From Chitinophagales bacterium (GTDB lineage: Bacteria; Bacteroidota; Bacteroidia; Chitinophagales; Chitinophagaceae): 64,000 bases of DNA. Under the pieces are notes generated by a model that saw only the letters and a list, made by a program, of their open reading frames with translations, ran no database searches and was not told the origin of the DNA. The DNA lies in the NCBI GenBank assembly GCA_017303335.1, contig JAFLBK010000001.1:1617001-1681000 (forward strand). The letters are read 5' to 3'. Positions within the stretch are counted from its first letter, which is position 1, and each line of letters starts with the position of its first letter. A program made the position numbers and the translations under genes. Shown here one piece after another: positions 32,871 to 43,787 of this stretch.

Positions 32871-34415
32871 ATGTTAGTCAAAACCTTCGGCAGCGCTGTG
32901 TATGGCGTGGATGCCGTAACCATTACGGTAGAAGTAAGCGTCAACAACCAGGGAAAGGATTATTTCATTGTAGGCTTGCCCGACAGCGCCGTTAAGGAAA
33001 GTCTGCAGCGGGTCGAAAGCGCCATCAAGAGCAATCATTATTTCATGCCCCGCACCAAACTCGTGGTAAACCTGGCACCGGCCAATATCAAAAAATCAGG
33101 TACCGCCTTCGATCTTCCCATTGCCATCGGAACCCTGGGCGCCACAGAACAGATCGGGCATCCCGAAAAATTAACGGAGTATGTGATCATGGGCGAGCTG
33201 AGCCTGGATGGAGAGATCCGCCCGATCATCGGCGCCCTGCCCATTGCCATACAGGCACGCAAGGAAGGATTCAAAGGCCTGATCGTTCCCCGGCAAAATG
33301 CACGGGAGGCGGCCATGGTAGGCAACCTGGATGTATATGCTGTATCGCATATCAGGGATGTGATCGGGTTTTTCGAGGATGCGGATTCGTTACAGCCCGT
33401 CATCGTCAATACCCTGGAAGAGTTTGCCCAGGCGCAGAGCGATTTCGAGATCGACTTTTCCGATGTGAAAGGGCAGGAGAACATCAAACGTGCCCTGGAG
33501 ATTGCCGCGGCGGGAGGGCACAACGCCATTCTTATCGGTCCGCCCGGCGCCGGTAAAACCATGCTCGCCAAACGATTGCCCACCATACTGCCGCCCCTGA
33601 GTTTGCAGGAAGCGCTGGAAACAACCAAGATTCATTCGGTGGCCGGCAAACTGCCCGAGAATGCCACGCTGGTGTCGAAGCGGCCTTTCCGCAGTCCCCA
33701 TCACACGATCTCGGATGTAGCATTGGTAGGCGGTGGCGGAAATCCCCAACCGGGCGAAATATCGCTTGCTCACAACGGTGTTTTGTTTTTGGATGAATTG
33801 CCCGAGTTCAAGCGTCAGGTACTGGAAGTGATGCGCCAGCCAATGGAAGAGCGAAGAGTTACCATTTCCCGGGCGAAGATCGCCCTGGATTTTCCCGCAT
33901 CGTTCATGCTGATTGCTTCGATGAACCCATGCCCCTGCGGTTTTTTCAATCATCCCGAAAAAGAATGCAGCTGTGCGCCCGGCGTGGTGCAGAAATACCT
34001 CAATAAGATATCCGGTCCCCTGCTCGACCGGATCGATCTGCACGTAGAGGTAACGCCGGTGGATTTTAATGAATTGTCATCCAAACAGGCATTCGAGAAA
34101 AGCGGCAGCATCCGCGGGCGTGTAATGAAAGCAAGGGAAATACAATATGAGCGGTATAAAAAAGCGGAGGGTATCTATGCCAATGCGCAGATGAACAGCA
34201 AACAACTGAAAGATATCTGCCAGATCAACTCTACGGGTCATACCTTGCTCAAAACGGCAATGGAAAAACTGAATCTTTCCGCACGTGCCTATGACCGTAT
34301 CCTGAAAGTGAGCCGTACGATTGCCGACCTCGCAAATAGTGCCGACATCCAGCCGCCACACCTGGCAGAAGCCATTCAATACCGGAGCCTCGATCGTGAG
34401 GGCTGGGGAGGATGA
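32871..34415 (+). CDS. comM: YifB/ComM family Mg-chelatase-like AAA ATPase
   Basis: 514 residues. N-terminal Lon-like fold (VKTFGSAVYGVDAVTITVEV, VGLPDSAVKES), then AAA+ with Walker A IGPPGAGKTM (222-231), ISLAHNGVLFLDELPEF (Walker B), and SMNPCPCGFF with the cysteine cluster CPCG ... CSCAPG. A C-terminal Mg_chelatase domain ends with RAYDRILKVSRTIADL. ComM homologues promote branch migration during natural transformation. Whether this host is competent is not visible here. The ORF6N gene follows by 21 bp. Confidence 0.93.
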   Translation: MLVKTFGSAVYGVDAVTITVEVSVNNQGKDYFIVGLPDSAVKESLQRVESAIKSNHYFMPRTKLVVNLAPANIKKSGTAFDLPIAIGTLGATEQIGHPEKLTEYVIMGELSLDGEIRPIIGALPIAIQARKEGFKGLIVPRQNAREAAMVGNLDVYAVSHIRDVIGFFEDADSLQPVIVNTLEEFAQAQSDFEIDFSDVKGQENIKRALEIAAAGGHNAILIGPPGAGKTMLAKRLPTILPPLSLQEALETTKIHSVAGKLPENATLVSKRPFRSPHHTISDVALVGGGGNPQPGEISLAHNGVLFLDELPEFKRQVLEVMRQPMEERRVTISRAKIALDFPASFMLIASMNPCPCGFFNHPEKECSCAPGVVQKYLNKISGPLLDRIDLHVEVTPVDFNELSSKQAFEKSGSIRGRVMKAREIQYERYKKAEGIYANAQMNSKQLKDICQINSTGHTLLKTAMEKLNLSARAYDRILKVSRTIADLANSADIQPPHLAEAIQYRSLDREGWGG

Positions 34416-34436
34416 TAGCAACAAAACTGAAACTAT

Positions 34437-35006
34437 ATGGCAAATAAGGATATACAGGTACTTGTATTGGAACAGAAAATACTGAGTAAAATATACGTGA
34501 TCCGTGGACAGAAGGTAATGCTCGATGCAGATCTTGCTGTAATGTACCGGGTAGAGACCCGGCGCTTGAATGAGCAGGTAAAGCGGAATAAAAGACGATT
34601 TCCGAGAGACTTTATGTTTACACTAACCGAAGGTGAATATGCTAACTTGATGTCGCATTTTGCGACTTCAAGTTTACCGGCTGAAGAATCGAACTGGGGA
34701 GGCAGAAGGAAGCTTCCGAATGCCTTTACAGAACAAGGAATTGCCATGTTGTCGAGTATCCTGAACAGCGATGTGGCTATTGAAGTCAATATCCGGATTA
34801 TCAGGGTATTTACAAAAATGAAAGAATATGCCCTTACACATAAAGAAGTACTGATTCAACTGGCAAAACTGGAAAAGGAAGTAAAAACGAATAGTCGGGA
34901 TATCGAAAATATTTTCATTGTACTTAAGGAGCTGATCGAAAAGCAGCATAGGCCTGTTCCGCCCCGAAGACGTATTGGTTTCAGGAGGAGCAATGAAGAA
35001 GAATAG
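34437..35006 (+). CDS. ORF6N-domain DNA-binding protein
   Basis: 189 residues. IYVIRGQKVMLDADLAVMYRVETRRLNEQVKRN and KRRFPRDFMFTLTEGEY, then AFTEQGIAMLSSILNSDVA, are the ORF6N (phage KilA-N/Bro-N related) signature. A helical C-terminal part (KEVLIQLAKLEKEVKTNSRDIEN) looks coiled-coil, and a basic tail (RPVPPRRRIGFRRS) ends the protein. The DNA is visibly more AT-rich than comM and the ABC gene beside it. Such proteins occur in phages and as stand-alone genes in Bacteroidota. No phage genes surround it. Confidence 0.85.
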   Translation: MANKDIQVLVLEQKILSKIYVIRGQKVMLDADLAVMYRVETRRLNEQVKRNKRRFPRDFMFTLTEGEYANLMSHFATSSLPAEESNWGGRRKLPNAFTEQGIAMLSSILNSDVAIEVNIRIIRVFTKMKEYALTHKEVLIQLAKLEKEVKTNSRDIENIFIVLKELIEKQHRPVPPRRRIGFRRSNEEE

Positions 35007-35115
35007 GTTCGCGATCCACCATTTGGGCCGGGAACCGGAACGTTTCTATGCCAGTCTGGCACGATTCCCTAACTTGTCCGATATTTGCAGCCTTACGCCC
35101 CTAAATCTTTTTTTT

Positions 35116-36939
35116 GTGAAATTACTGCTGCAATACCTAAAACCATATAAATGGCTGGTGGTGCTCACCATGACACTCGCTGCCATTAACGTGGGCTTTT
35201 CGCTTATCGATCCCATCATATTCGGTAAGCTCATCAACCTCGCCAACTACAACCAGAACGTGCAGGGCCTCACCGACCCGGATTATTTCTGGGGCAAATT
35301 CGTATGGATCAACAAACTGGGCAACCACGAAGCGCTATATGGTGTGATGTGGCTGCTGATCGCTTCGATCACCGTGGCCATGGTGAGCCGGATCGCCAAA
35401 AACTTCCAGGATTATTTCCTCAACGTGGTGATCCAGAAATTCGGTGCCCGGGTATTCACCGATGGATTGCAGCATGCCATGAAACTCCCTTACCAGGAAT
35501 TCGAAGACCAGCGCAGCGGCGAAACCCTTTCGATCCTCACCAAAGTGCGTACGGATGTGGAACGCTTCATGAATAGCGCCATCAATATCCTCTTCGGCGT
35601 GGTGGTGGGTATTGTGTTCGTATTCGTGTACGCGGCGATCTACATTCACTGGAGCATACCGGTTGCCTACATTGTAGGGATCGTGGTGCTTACCCTGATC
35701 ACCAACCTGCTGAGTAAAAAGATCAAATCCATTCAGAAAACGATCGTCGGGCAAACAACCGCCCTGGCAGGCTCCACCACCGAATCGCTTCGTAACATCG
35801 AACTGGTGAAAAGCCTGGGGCTTACCACCCAGGAAGTAGGCAGGCTGAATAAGAACACTTATAAGATACTGGGATTGGAGCTTACCAAGGTAAAACGTAT
35901 CCGCAGCATCAGTTTCATCCAGGGAACCCTGGTAAATACCCTGCGGCAGGTGATCCTCTTTATTTTGATGTGGCTGATCTTCCACAAACAGATGGACGCG
36001 GGTCAATTGGTAACGATGCAGATATTTTCCTTCTTTGTGTTTGGTCCGCTGCAGGAGATCGGCAATATCCTGCTTTCGTACCGCGAGGCCGAAGCGTCGC
36101 TGAACAATTTCCACGCCCTGATGAAAAAAGAACCCGAGCCCGTACCCGCGAGCCCGAAATCACTGGGTAATATCGAAACGCTTTCTTTTGAAAGTGTATC
36201 GTTTAAACATAAAACGGCGGCGCAAAAAGCCATCGACCGCATCCGCTTCAACGTTAAGACGGGCGAAACCATTGCTTTCGTGGGCCCCTCGGGCTCCGGC
36301 AAATCAACGCTGATGAAACTGCTGGTGGGCTTGTACCGTCCGCAGGAAGGAAAGATATTATACAATGGCCTCGATGAAACGGAGATCCATTTCGAAGACC
36401 TGCGCAAACAGATCGGCTTTGTTACCCAGGATACCAACCTGTTCAGCGGTACGATCCGTGAGAACCTGATGTTTGTAAATCCATCGGCCACGGAGGAAGA
36501 ACTCAACGATGTGCTGGTGAAAGCGAGTTGCACCAACCTGCTGGCCCGGGCCGAGAAAGGCCTGGATACGATGATCGGGGAAGGGGGATTGAAATTATCC
36601 GGTGGCGAAAAGCAACGGTTGTCCATCGCCCGCGCCCTGCTGCGCAAGCCACACCTGCTGATCTTTGATGAAGCCACTTCCGCACTCGATTCGCTGACCG
36701 AGGAAGAGATCACCAATACCATCCGCGGGATATCCTCGCAGAAAGAACAGATCACCATACTCATCGCCCATCGCCTAAGCACCATCATGCACGCCGATAA
36801 GATCTACGTGCTGGAACAGGGTGAAGTGGCCGAAACCGGTACGCACGAAAAACTGCTGGAAGAAAAAGGACTATATTACGCCATGTGGCGCCAGCAGATC
36901 GGCGAACGTAAAAAACAATCAGCACCCGCCTTAAATTAA
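35116..36939 (+). CDS. ABC exporter, fused permease and ATPase
   Basis: 607 residues from a GTG start (VKLLLQYLKPYKWLVVL). Six membrane helices (about 1-320) precede an ATPase domain with Walker A GPSGSGKST (about 391-399), signature LSGGEKQR (about 494), Walker B LLIFDEATSALD, and switch AHRLST. MsbA/MDR-type exporter; lipid or drug substrate unknown. The GTG at 35116 is preferred over the ATG at 34993, since relatives begin with L-L-x-Y-L-K-P and the upstream 40 residues look like intergenic sequence. SemiSWEET follows after 4 bp. Confidence 0.88.
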   Translation: MKLLLQYLKPYKWLVVLTMTLAAINVGFSLIDPIIFGKLINLANYNQNVQGLTDPDYFWGKFVWINKLGNHEALYGVMWLLIASITVAMVSRIAKNFQDYFLNVVIQKFGARVFTDGLQHAMKLPYQEFEDQRSGETLSILTKVRTDVERFMNSAINILFGVVVGIVFVFVYAAIYIHWSIPVAYIVGIVVLTLITNLLSKKIKSIQKTIVGQTTALAGSTTESLRNIELVKSLGLTTQEVGRLNKNTYKILGLELTKVKRIRSISFIQGTLVNTLRQVILFILMWLIFHKQMDAGQLVTMQIFSFFVFGPLQEIGNILLSYREAEASLNNFHALMKKEPEPVPASPKSLGNIETLSFESVSFKHKTAAQKAIDRIRFNVKTGETIAFVGPSGSGKSTLMKLLVGLYRPQEGKILYNGLDETEIHFEDLRKQIGFVTQDTNLFSGTIRENLMFVNPSATEEELNDVLVKASCTNLLARAEKGLDTMIGEGGLKLSGGEKQRLSIARALLRKPHLLIFDEATSALDSLTEEEITNTIRGISSQKEQITILIAHRLSTIMHADKIYVLEQGEVAETGTHEKLLEEKGLYYAMWRQQIGERKKQSAPALN

Positions 36940-36943
36940 TACC

Positions 36944-37198
36944 ATGACCCTTGTTCAATTCTTAGGACTGGCAGCCGGCACCATCACATCCATCACCTTC
37001 CTGCCCCAGGTGATACGCATCTGGCAAACAAAATCGGTGAAAGATATTTCGATGATCATGATGATCCTGCTGCTGGTGGGTACATCCTGCTGGCTCACCT
37101 ATGGCATTCTCCTGAAAGACGTAGCCATCATTTATACCAATGTGATGGTACTGCTCATGAGCCTCATTATGTTCTATTTCAAGATACGCTACCGCTGA
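36944..37198 (+). CDS. SemiSWEET-type sugar transporter
   Basis: 84 residues with three membrane helices and the PQ-loop motif FLPQVIRIWQT (about 19-29). TSCWLTYGILLKDVAIIYTNVMV contains the Trp and Asn that line the sugar path in SemiSWEETs, which work as dimers to move small sugars. It starts 4 bp after the ABC exporter gene, so it is cotranscribed, but a shared function is not obvious. Confidence 0.85.
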   Translation: MTLVQFLGLAAGTITSITFLPQVIRIWQTKSVKDISMIMMILLLVGTSCWLTYGILLKDVAIIYTNVMVLLMSLIMFYFKIRYR

Positions 37199-37236
37199 GC
37201 TGTAACTTTTGTTACCAACAAGCCTGGATGCTTTTA

Positions 37237-37244
37237 TAACTTTG
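37237..37244 (+). promoter_or_regulatory. -7 element for DUF983, 4 bases from the start codon
   Basis: TAACTTTG, CCGC, then ATG at 37249. A TTG at 37209-37211 is 25 bases upstream, slightly far. Confidence 0.55.
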
Positions 37245-37248
37245 CCGC

Positions 37249-37680
37249 ATGGAAAATAAACCGAAGCCGAACTACTACTGGAGCATACTTGCCATGAAAT
37301 GTCCCCGTTGCCGCCGGGGGCCCATGTTCAAAGACAGGAATCCCTACACGAATCTTAAACTGTCTCACATCTTCGATATGCACGATAACTGCCCCGTGTG
37401 CAACCAGAAATACGACCTGGAACAGGGATTCTGGTATGGCACCGGTTATGTGAGTTATGCGCTGGCGGTGGCGGTATCGGTGGCTACTTTTGTAGCCTGG
37501 CTGGTACTGATCGGTATCTCGGCCGATGACAACCGCATCTTCTGGTGGCTGGGATCGAATACGGTATTGCTGGTGCTCCTGCAGCCCTGGCTCATGCGCT
37601 TAAGCCGGGTGATCTATATCCGTTTCTTTGTGAAGTACGACGATAACTACGAACATACCAAACCGAAGGAATTCGATTAA
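37249..37680 (+). CDS. DUF983 membrane protein with zinc-ribbon-like CxxC pairs
   Basis: 143 residues. KCPRCRRG (about 18) and NCPVCNQKYDLEQGFWYGTGYVSYA form the DUF983 core: two CxxC pairs before two or three membrane helices. The cysteines could bind zinc. Function unknown. Its stop codon overlaps the stop of the converging DUF2721 gene: TTAA at 37677-37680 serves both. Confidence 0.88.
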   Translation: MENKPKPNYYWSILAMKCPRCRRGPMFKDRNPYTNLKLSHIFDMHDNCPVCNQKYDLEQGFWYGTGYVSYALAVAVSVATFVAWLVLIGISADDNRIFWWLGSNTVLLVLLQPWLMRLSRVIYIRFFVKYDDNYEHTKPKEFD

Positions 37681-38120
37681 TCCTCTCCCTTGCGGAAAAT
37701 ATCGGTAAAGATGTTTTCCTTGTTCAACTCTTCAATATCGCTCAATACGAGCTCGATGGCCTTGGTGCTTTTGTTGATCTCCAGCAGGGATAAAATGATC
37801 GAGAGCAGCAGGAAGATCAGGCTTGCCGCGAAGATCCAGTGCGCCATCTCCATCCACCCCCGGAAGATCACATACATGCACAATACGCAACAGAGAAAAC
37901 TGAGTACGCCCAGCGCCTGCATATACCGGATGAGGTTGATGCGGGAACGCAGGTTTTTGATTTGTTTGAGTAAGTTCTTTTCCCGTTCGCCGCGGCTGTA
38001 CTCCTCGTGCAGCTTACGCACCAGCGAGGCCAGAGATAAAAAACGGTTGGTGTAGGCCAGCATCAGTAAGGTAATGGCAGGGAACAGCAGGGCGGGAGTG
38101 TTGATGTCTATGTCGATCAT
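37677..38120 (-). CDS. DUF2721 membrane protein
   Basis: 147 residues with three helices: one near the start (TPALLFPAITLLMLAYTNRF) and two in the middle (VLSFLCCVLCMYVIF, FAASLIFLLLSIILSLL). A charged helical loop (REKNLLKQIKNLRSRI) fits DUF2721. The start at 38120 (MIDIDINTPALLFPAI) is set by the family pattern and by a TTACTTTG element 4 bases upstream. Confidence 0.82.
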   Translation of the reverse strand: MIDIDINTPALLFPAITLLMLAYTNRFLSLASLVRKLHEEYSRGEREKNLLKQIKNLRSRINLIRYMQALGVLSFLCCVLCMYVIFRGWMEMAHWIFAASLIFLLLSIILSLLEINKSTKAIELVLSDIEELNKENIFTDIFRKGED

Positions 38121-38124
38121 ACTA

Positions 38125-38132
38125 CAAAGTAA
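38125..38132 (-). promoter_or_regulatory. -7-like element for DUF2721, 4 bases from the start codon
   Basis: TTACTTTG on the minus strand, one mismatch from TAnnTTTG, then TAGT and ATG. Confidence 0.4.
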
Positions 38133-38228
38133 GTTTCTTTTTGCTTCTTTGTACACAGGCACCCCGCACTTATAGGGCTGCTTCAGCCGCTATTGCGTAA
38201 TATTGCAGTTTAGCCCCAGGAAATTCAA

Positions 38229-39317
38229 ATGACTGTCAACAAACGCGGAATTCTTTTTACGATCCATCACCTGGCCGGACTGTTCACCGGGCTGTTCATC
38301 CTGCTGATGTCGCTTTCCGGATCGGTATTGATCTTTCGCCATGAGCTGGATCAAAAGCCGGTTGTTGTTCAAACTTCATCTCCGGCCATACCGGTCGACA
38401 GCGCCTATCGTCTTATCCGGCAGTATTACCCGCATGCGCAGATCAGCAGTTGTAATCTCCCGGATGGTCCGGCCGATCCGCTTTCTTTTTTCATCTACGA
38501 CGCTTCCTGGCAAAACGGCGAAAAGGCGCTCGAGGTATTCCTGCATCCGCAAACCGGCAAACGGTTGGGAAGCCGGGGTGGCAGCGATGACCCTGGTAAC
38601 AATTTTATGAGCTGGTTGTCGAAGTTTCACAACTCGCTGCTATTGGATAAAACCGGTGAATGGCTGCTGGGATTTTTTGCGATGCTGTTCCTGGTCAGCC
38701 TGGTTACGGGCCTGTTCCTGTTTCGTAAAAGCCTGTTACCTGTTTTGCTTTTCCGCCGGTCGGCCTGGCGTACAAACAATCTTCATCAGCTGGTGGGGGT
38801 ATATGCGCTCCTGTTCAACCTCCTGATCGCCGTCACGGGTTTCTGGATGCAGCGTTATGTGTTCAAAAAGGAATTCTATCAGTCCTACGATTTCAACATG
38901 ACCATCAAGCCAAGTCCGGCATACCCCTATCGTTTCGATTCGGCCTATGCGGCGGTGAAGAGCAGGTACCCGGATTTTACCGCCTATGTCATTTATTTCG
39001 CCCAGGGCACAAAAGGAAAAACGGCTGTGTATGGCAGCCGGTCTTCCAACGCGTATATTCATTCAAAAAAATTCGCCGACGTGATTTTCCTGGACAGTAG
39101 CGGCGCTGTTTCCAAAACCCGGTTCATCAACGAAATCAGCGCCGGTGACCGCTACGATATCATCAACTCGCAACTGCATATGGGCCGGTACGGAGGTTAT
39201 GGGATCAAAATACTCTATTGCCTGTTCGGACTTTCGGGCAGCGTACTGAGCATCACCGGTTTCCGGCTCTGGCGCAAACGGAAGCGCCGTTCTGCTGTGC
39301 TTACTTCTTCCAGGTAA
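38229..39317 (+). CDS. PepSY-associated membrane protein
   Basis: 362 residues with four main helices (about 12-33, 143-165, 187-208, 330-350). HHLAGLFTGLFILLMSLSGSVLIFRHELD is the PepSY-TM signature; the loops before and after helices 2-3 lie outside the cytosol. SKFHNSLLLDKTGEWLLG and NNLHQLVGVYALLFN contribute conserved histidines. Such proteins often reduce ferric siderophores or assist metal uptake. The TonB receptor converges from the other strand with a 17-base overlap, consistent with a shared uptake role. Confidence 0.85.
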   Translation: MTVNKRGILFTIHHLAGLFTGLFILLMSLSGSVLIFRHELDQKPVVVQTSSPAIPVDSAYRLIRQYYPHAQISSCNLPDGPADPLSFFIYDASWQNGEKALEVFLHPQTGKRLGSRGGSDDPGNNFMSWLSKFHNSLLLDKTGEWLLGFFAMLFLVSLVTGLFLFRKSLLPVLLFRRSAWRTNNLHQLVGVYALLFNLLIAVTGFWMQRYVFKKEFYQSYDFNMTIKPSPAYPYRFDSAYAAVKSRYPDFTAYVIYFAQGTKGKTAVYGSRSSNAYIHSKKFADVIFLDSSGAVSKTRFINEISAGDRYDIINSQLHMGRYGGYGIKILYCLFGLSGSVLSITGFRLWRKRKRRSAVLTSSR

Positions 39318-41733
39318 AATTAAGCGGCACATTCAGTTTGATGCTGAAGTTCCGTCCCATGTTAAACACACCTGTTCTTCCCGTTGCCTGATTCTCGGCC
39401 GCGTACTTCAAGCGGCTCAGGTGATTCTGGTACGCTGCATCGGCCAGGTTGATGCCGCTGAAGCTGAGACTGAACAGGGTTTGCTTTTTCCCGTTCACGA
39501 TGTCGGCGCCGAAGCCCGCATTCAGCAATGTATAACCCGGCGTGGTTGTTTCCGTATTATAAGCCGTGAACACGTTTTGTTTCCGGAAGGTATTGTCGAT
39601 CTCAAACTTCACGTAGAAGTTTCGGATGTTTTTACCCAGCGAGTTGAAATTTCCTTTGAACTCCGTAACTAATTTCGACGCCGGAACAAAGGGGAGGTAT
39701 TTGCTTCCTTCGATCGGGTTGTTCAATTGGCCGGATACCATGGAAAAGGTATTCAGGATGTGCAACCAATCGAGCGGATGCGGATGAATATCCACCGTGG
39801 CTTCCAGCCCGGCCATGCGGGCTTGGGTCTGGTCGAATTGAAAGGCCGTAAGCAGGTCGCCATTCACATCCACCAAACTATCGCCTCCGGCAGCGGCTTC
39901 CAGTTTCCGGTAGAAGATAAAATTCCGGAAACTGTTGAAGAATGCCGATAAGCCCAGGGAAAGATGTTCGGTATTGAAATCGAGTCCGCCGTCGAATTGC
40001 AGGCTCGTTTCGCTTTTGAGTGATGTGTTCCCGTATTCATACCGTGTGGTTCCTTCGTGTGCGCCATTCGAAGCCAGTTCAGGCAGACTGGGCGCCCGGA
40101 ATCCCCGGGCTATATTGAACTTGAGGTTTAGCTGGTCGGTGAGTTGTGCGGCAATACCGGCGCTACCCGAAATATTGGAAAAGGATTTTTTAAAGCCGTT
40201 CCCTTTGACCGATGTGCCGTCGAGCAGGTCTTCGGCATTCACATTCCGGTTATCGAAACGCAGTCCGCCGCTCAGGGTCACCTTATCAATCGTCTTTTGC
40301 GTATAGGCGTACATGCCGAAATCGAACAGGCGGTAATCGGGTATCAGCTGCTCCACGCCTTTGTTGCCGTTATTCTGCTGCATGCCATTGATGCCGATGG
40401 ATGTTTTCCAGCCTTTGTTCTCGGCAATATGGAATTGCGCCGTGTAGGTGATGGTTCTGAGGTCGAAGAAAAGCGAACGCTCGTTCGGGTCATCGGGGTT
40501 ACCGAACTCTTCGCGGCGGTTTTGCTGGAAGCCGATATTGAATGTAAGGTTATTCCTTCCGAGGCGGATGTTGTTATCGGTAGCGATCTTGAAATGCCGG
40601 ATATGCTGGTAAGGTATCTGCGGGGTGATGCTTTTGAAGTCGGCGCCGGTGGCTCTCTCCGTTATGCCTCCGGCCAGTTCTTTGGTGAAATATCCTTCCG
40701 CATCCCGCTCACCTTCCACCAGTCCTGCTTTCAGATCGAAATTACTCAGCAACAAATGACTGAATCCCCATTTCCCGTTGTAACCAATATAGCCGCCCAG
40801 GTTTTGTTCCCTGAACTTGGAGTTGAACACACGCCCGTCGTATTTATTGCGGTAATCCGCCGCCGCTTTGTTGGAGGTATAGATGTTCCAGTTGAAGCCG
40901 TTTCGGTTGCCGCCCACATTCGCGTAAAGACTGCGCAGGTTGTTGTTGCTTTGATAATTGCCGGCGATATTGGCCCGGATCGTATTCACGGGTACGGGTA
41001 CATTGCTGATGATATTCACCACGCCGGCCATGGCATCGCTGCCATAGATGATGGAGGCGGGGCCTTTTAATACTTCGATCTTGTTCACGCTTGCTTCGTC
41101 AATCTCGATCCCATGCTCATCGCCCCATTGCTGTCCTTCCTGCCGCACACCGTCGTTGATGGTGAGCACCCGGTTATAACTCAGTCCCCTGATCACCGGC
41201 TTGGATATGGCAGGGCCGGTAGCCAGGGTTGATACGCCCCCGATCTTTGTGAGCGATTCGATGATATTGGTGGATGTGTTCTGCATGAAATCCTGCCGGC
41301 GTAACACCGATACCGCGAAAGGAACTTTGCGCTGCTGGGTAGCGCCGCTTACGCCGGTAACCACCACGGCGTTGTTCTCCACCACCGACCCGGTAAGTGT
41401 GTAATCTTTTTTTATGTCGGTCGAGAAGTCGATACTCTCCACGATCGTGTTGTACCCGATGTGCGATACTTCCACCAGGTGTTTACCTGCCGGGATGCTC
41501 CGGATGCTGAAACGACCTTCCGCGTCGGTGGATGACCCGATGCGGATATCGGCGATGTATACCGAAGCGGCTTCGATGGGTTTGCCGGTTTTGGCATCGG
41601 TAACCTGCCCGGTAAATGTGTTGTTGACTGTATTGAATTTATCCCGTGCAAGGGCGTTCCCCTGGGCCATAGAGGTATTGATGAAACCGGGAGTGCCGGC
41701 AAGCGCCAGCAAGACTGAAATAAGGATCCGCAT
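39301..41733 (-). CDS. TonB-dependent outer-membrane receptor with carboxypeptidase-like N-domain
   Basis: 810 residues: signal peptide (about 1-23), CarboxypepD_reg-like domain (about 38-115, FTGQVTDAKTGKPIEAASVYI), plug (about 120-245, VVVTGVSGATQQRKVPFAV, then KIEVLKGPASIIYGSDAMAGVVNII) and a 22-strand-type barrel ending FSIKLNVPLNFTWKK. Not SusC-type: no SusD partner, and the length is that of siderophore or metal receptors. Transcribed after a small exported Cys/His protein (41798-42133). The promoter at 42156-42185 likely serves both. Confidence 0.92.
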   Translation of the reverse strand: MRILISVLLALAGTPGFINTSMAQGNALARDKFNTVNNTFTGQVTDAKTGKPIEAASVYIADIRIGSSTDAEGRFSIRSIPAGKHLVEVSHIGYNTIVESIDFSTDIKKDYTLTGSVVENNAVVVTGVSGATQQRKVPFAVSVLRRQDFMQNTSTNIIESLTKIGGVSTLATGPAISKPVIRGLSYNRVLTINDGVRQEGQQWGDEHGIEIDEASVNKIEVLKGPASIIYGSDAMAGVVNIISNVPVPVNTIRANIAGNYQSNNNLRSLYANVGGNRNGFNWNIYTSNKAAADYRNKYDGRVFNSKFREQNLGGYIGYNGKWGFSHLLLSNFDLKAGLVEGERDAEGYFTKELAGGITERATGADFKSITPQIPYQHIRHFKIATDNNIRLGRNNLTFNIGFQQNRREEFGNPDDPNERSLFFDLRTITYTAQFHIAENKGWKTSIGINGMQQNNGNKGVEQLIPDYRLFDFGMYAYTQKTIDKVTLSGGLRFDNRNVNAEDLLDGTSVKGNGFKKSFSNISGSAGIAAQLTDQLNLKFNIARGFRAPSLPELASNGAHEGTTRYEYGNTSLKSETSLQFDGGLDFNTEHLSLGLSAFFNSFRNFIFYRKLEAAAGGDSLVDVNGDLLTAFQFDQTQARMAGLEATVDIHPHPLDWLHILNTFSMVSGQLNNPIEGSKYLPFVPASKLVTEFKGNFNSLGKNIRNFYVKFEIDNTFRKQNVFTAYNTETTTPGYTLLNAGFGADIVNGKKQTLFSLSFSGINLADAAYQNHLSRLKYAAENQATGRTGVFNMGRNFSIKLNVPLNFTWKK

Positions 41734-41797
41734 GGATGAAATGTTTAGCTGTTAAATAATGATGCTGCGTATTCCGGGTGGAATGGACTATTTATCA

Positions 41798-42133
41798 TTA
41801 TACAGCTGGGGGGCCGCGTAGGGAGAAATAATACCGGGCTGATGCCGTAACCGAAACAACCGCCTGGCCTGGTTCCGGGGTGAATATTTTTTCCGGAACG
41901 GCGATCCTGATCGCTTCTGTTCCGGTGAAAGGAGATTCGGCAACGATGTGATCGCAGTGGCAATAGATCTTTTGCGTGCCTACCTGGTCGGAAGAGCCGT
42001 CATTAAACTTCCTGACCGCATCCGTATGATCGGCAACCCAGTTGTGCAGCACAATGGTTGGTGTAATGCTGAGTGAGAATACCAGCATCAATAGGGCCGC
42101 AATACTTCGTTGTATGATGGATCTTTTTGCCAA
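41798..42133 (-). CDS. Small exported Cys/His protein upstream of the TonB receptor
   Basis: 111 residues from a TTG start. The N-terminal hydrophobic segment ([18 protein letters not shown]) is a signal peptide or anchor. Then come [11 protein letters not shown] and [13 protein letters not shown], a cluster that could bind a metal, and a C-terminal [11 protein letters not shown]. The pattern of a Cys/His cluster plus a terminal PP recalls small Bacteroidota proteins of the HYC_CC_PP kind found near metal receptors; this is inference. The longer reading frame to 42166 is rejected because the TATATTTG promoter element lies inside it. Confidence 0.6.
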   Translation of the reverse strand: MAKRSIIQRSIAALLMLVFSLSITPTIVLHNWVADHTDAVRKFNDGSSDQVGTQKIYCHCDHIVAESPFTGTEAIRIAVPEKIFTPEPGQAVVSVTASARYYFSLRGPPAV

Positions 42134-42155
42134 TATGAAATTTGCTACAATGTTG

Positions 42156-42185
42156 CAAATATACACAATCCCGGTTTATTGTCAA
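42156..42185 (-). promoter_or_regulatory. Promoter for the TonB-receptor transcript
   Basis: On the minus strand TTG (42185-42183), 19 bases, then TATATTTG (42163-42156): full consensus with ideal spacing. Confidence 0.7.
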
Positions 42186-42230
42186 TATTCCGCTTTTGAT
42201 ATTTCAGTTATCTTCAAAAGAAAATTCAGC

Positions 42231-43727
<1,497 letters not shown>

Positions 43728-43787
43728 TTATAAACAACAGCGTACAAAAACAATATTGACTATTTTTCCTGATCAATACACCTGCTT

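Noticed and set aside
34437..35006. Prophage remnant around the ORF6N gene
   Set aside because: No integrase, structural gene, tRNA or attachment repeats nearby.
35116..35118. ATG at 34993 as start of the ABC exporter
   Set aside because: It would add about 40 residues that resemble translated gap sequence; the GTG at 35116 matches family N-termini.
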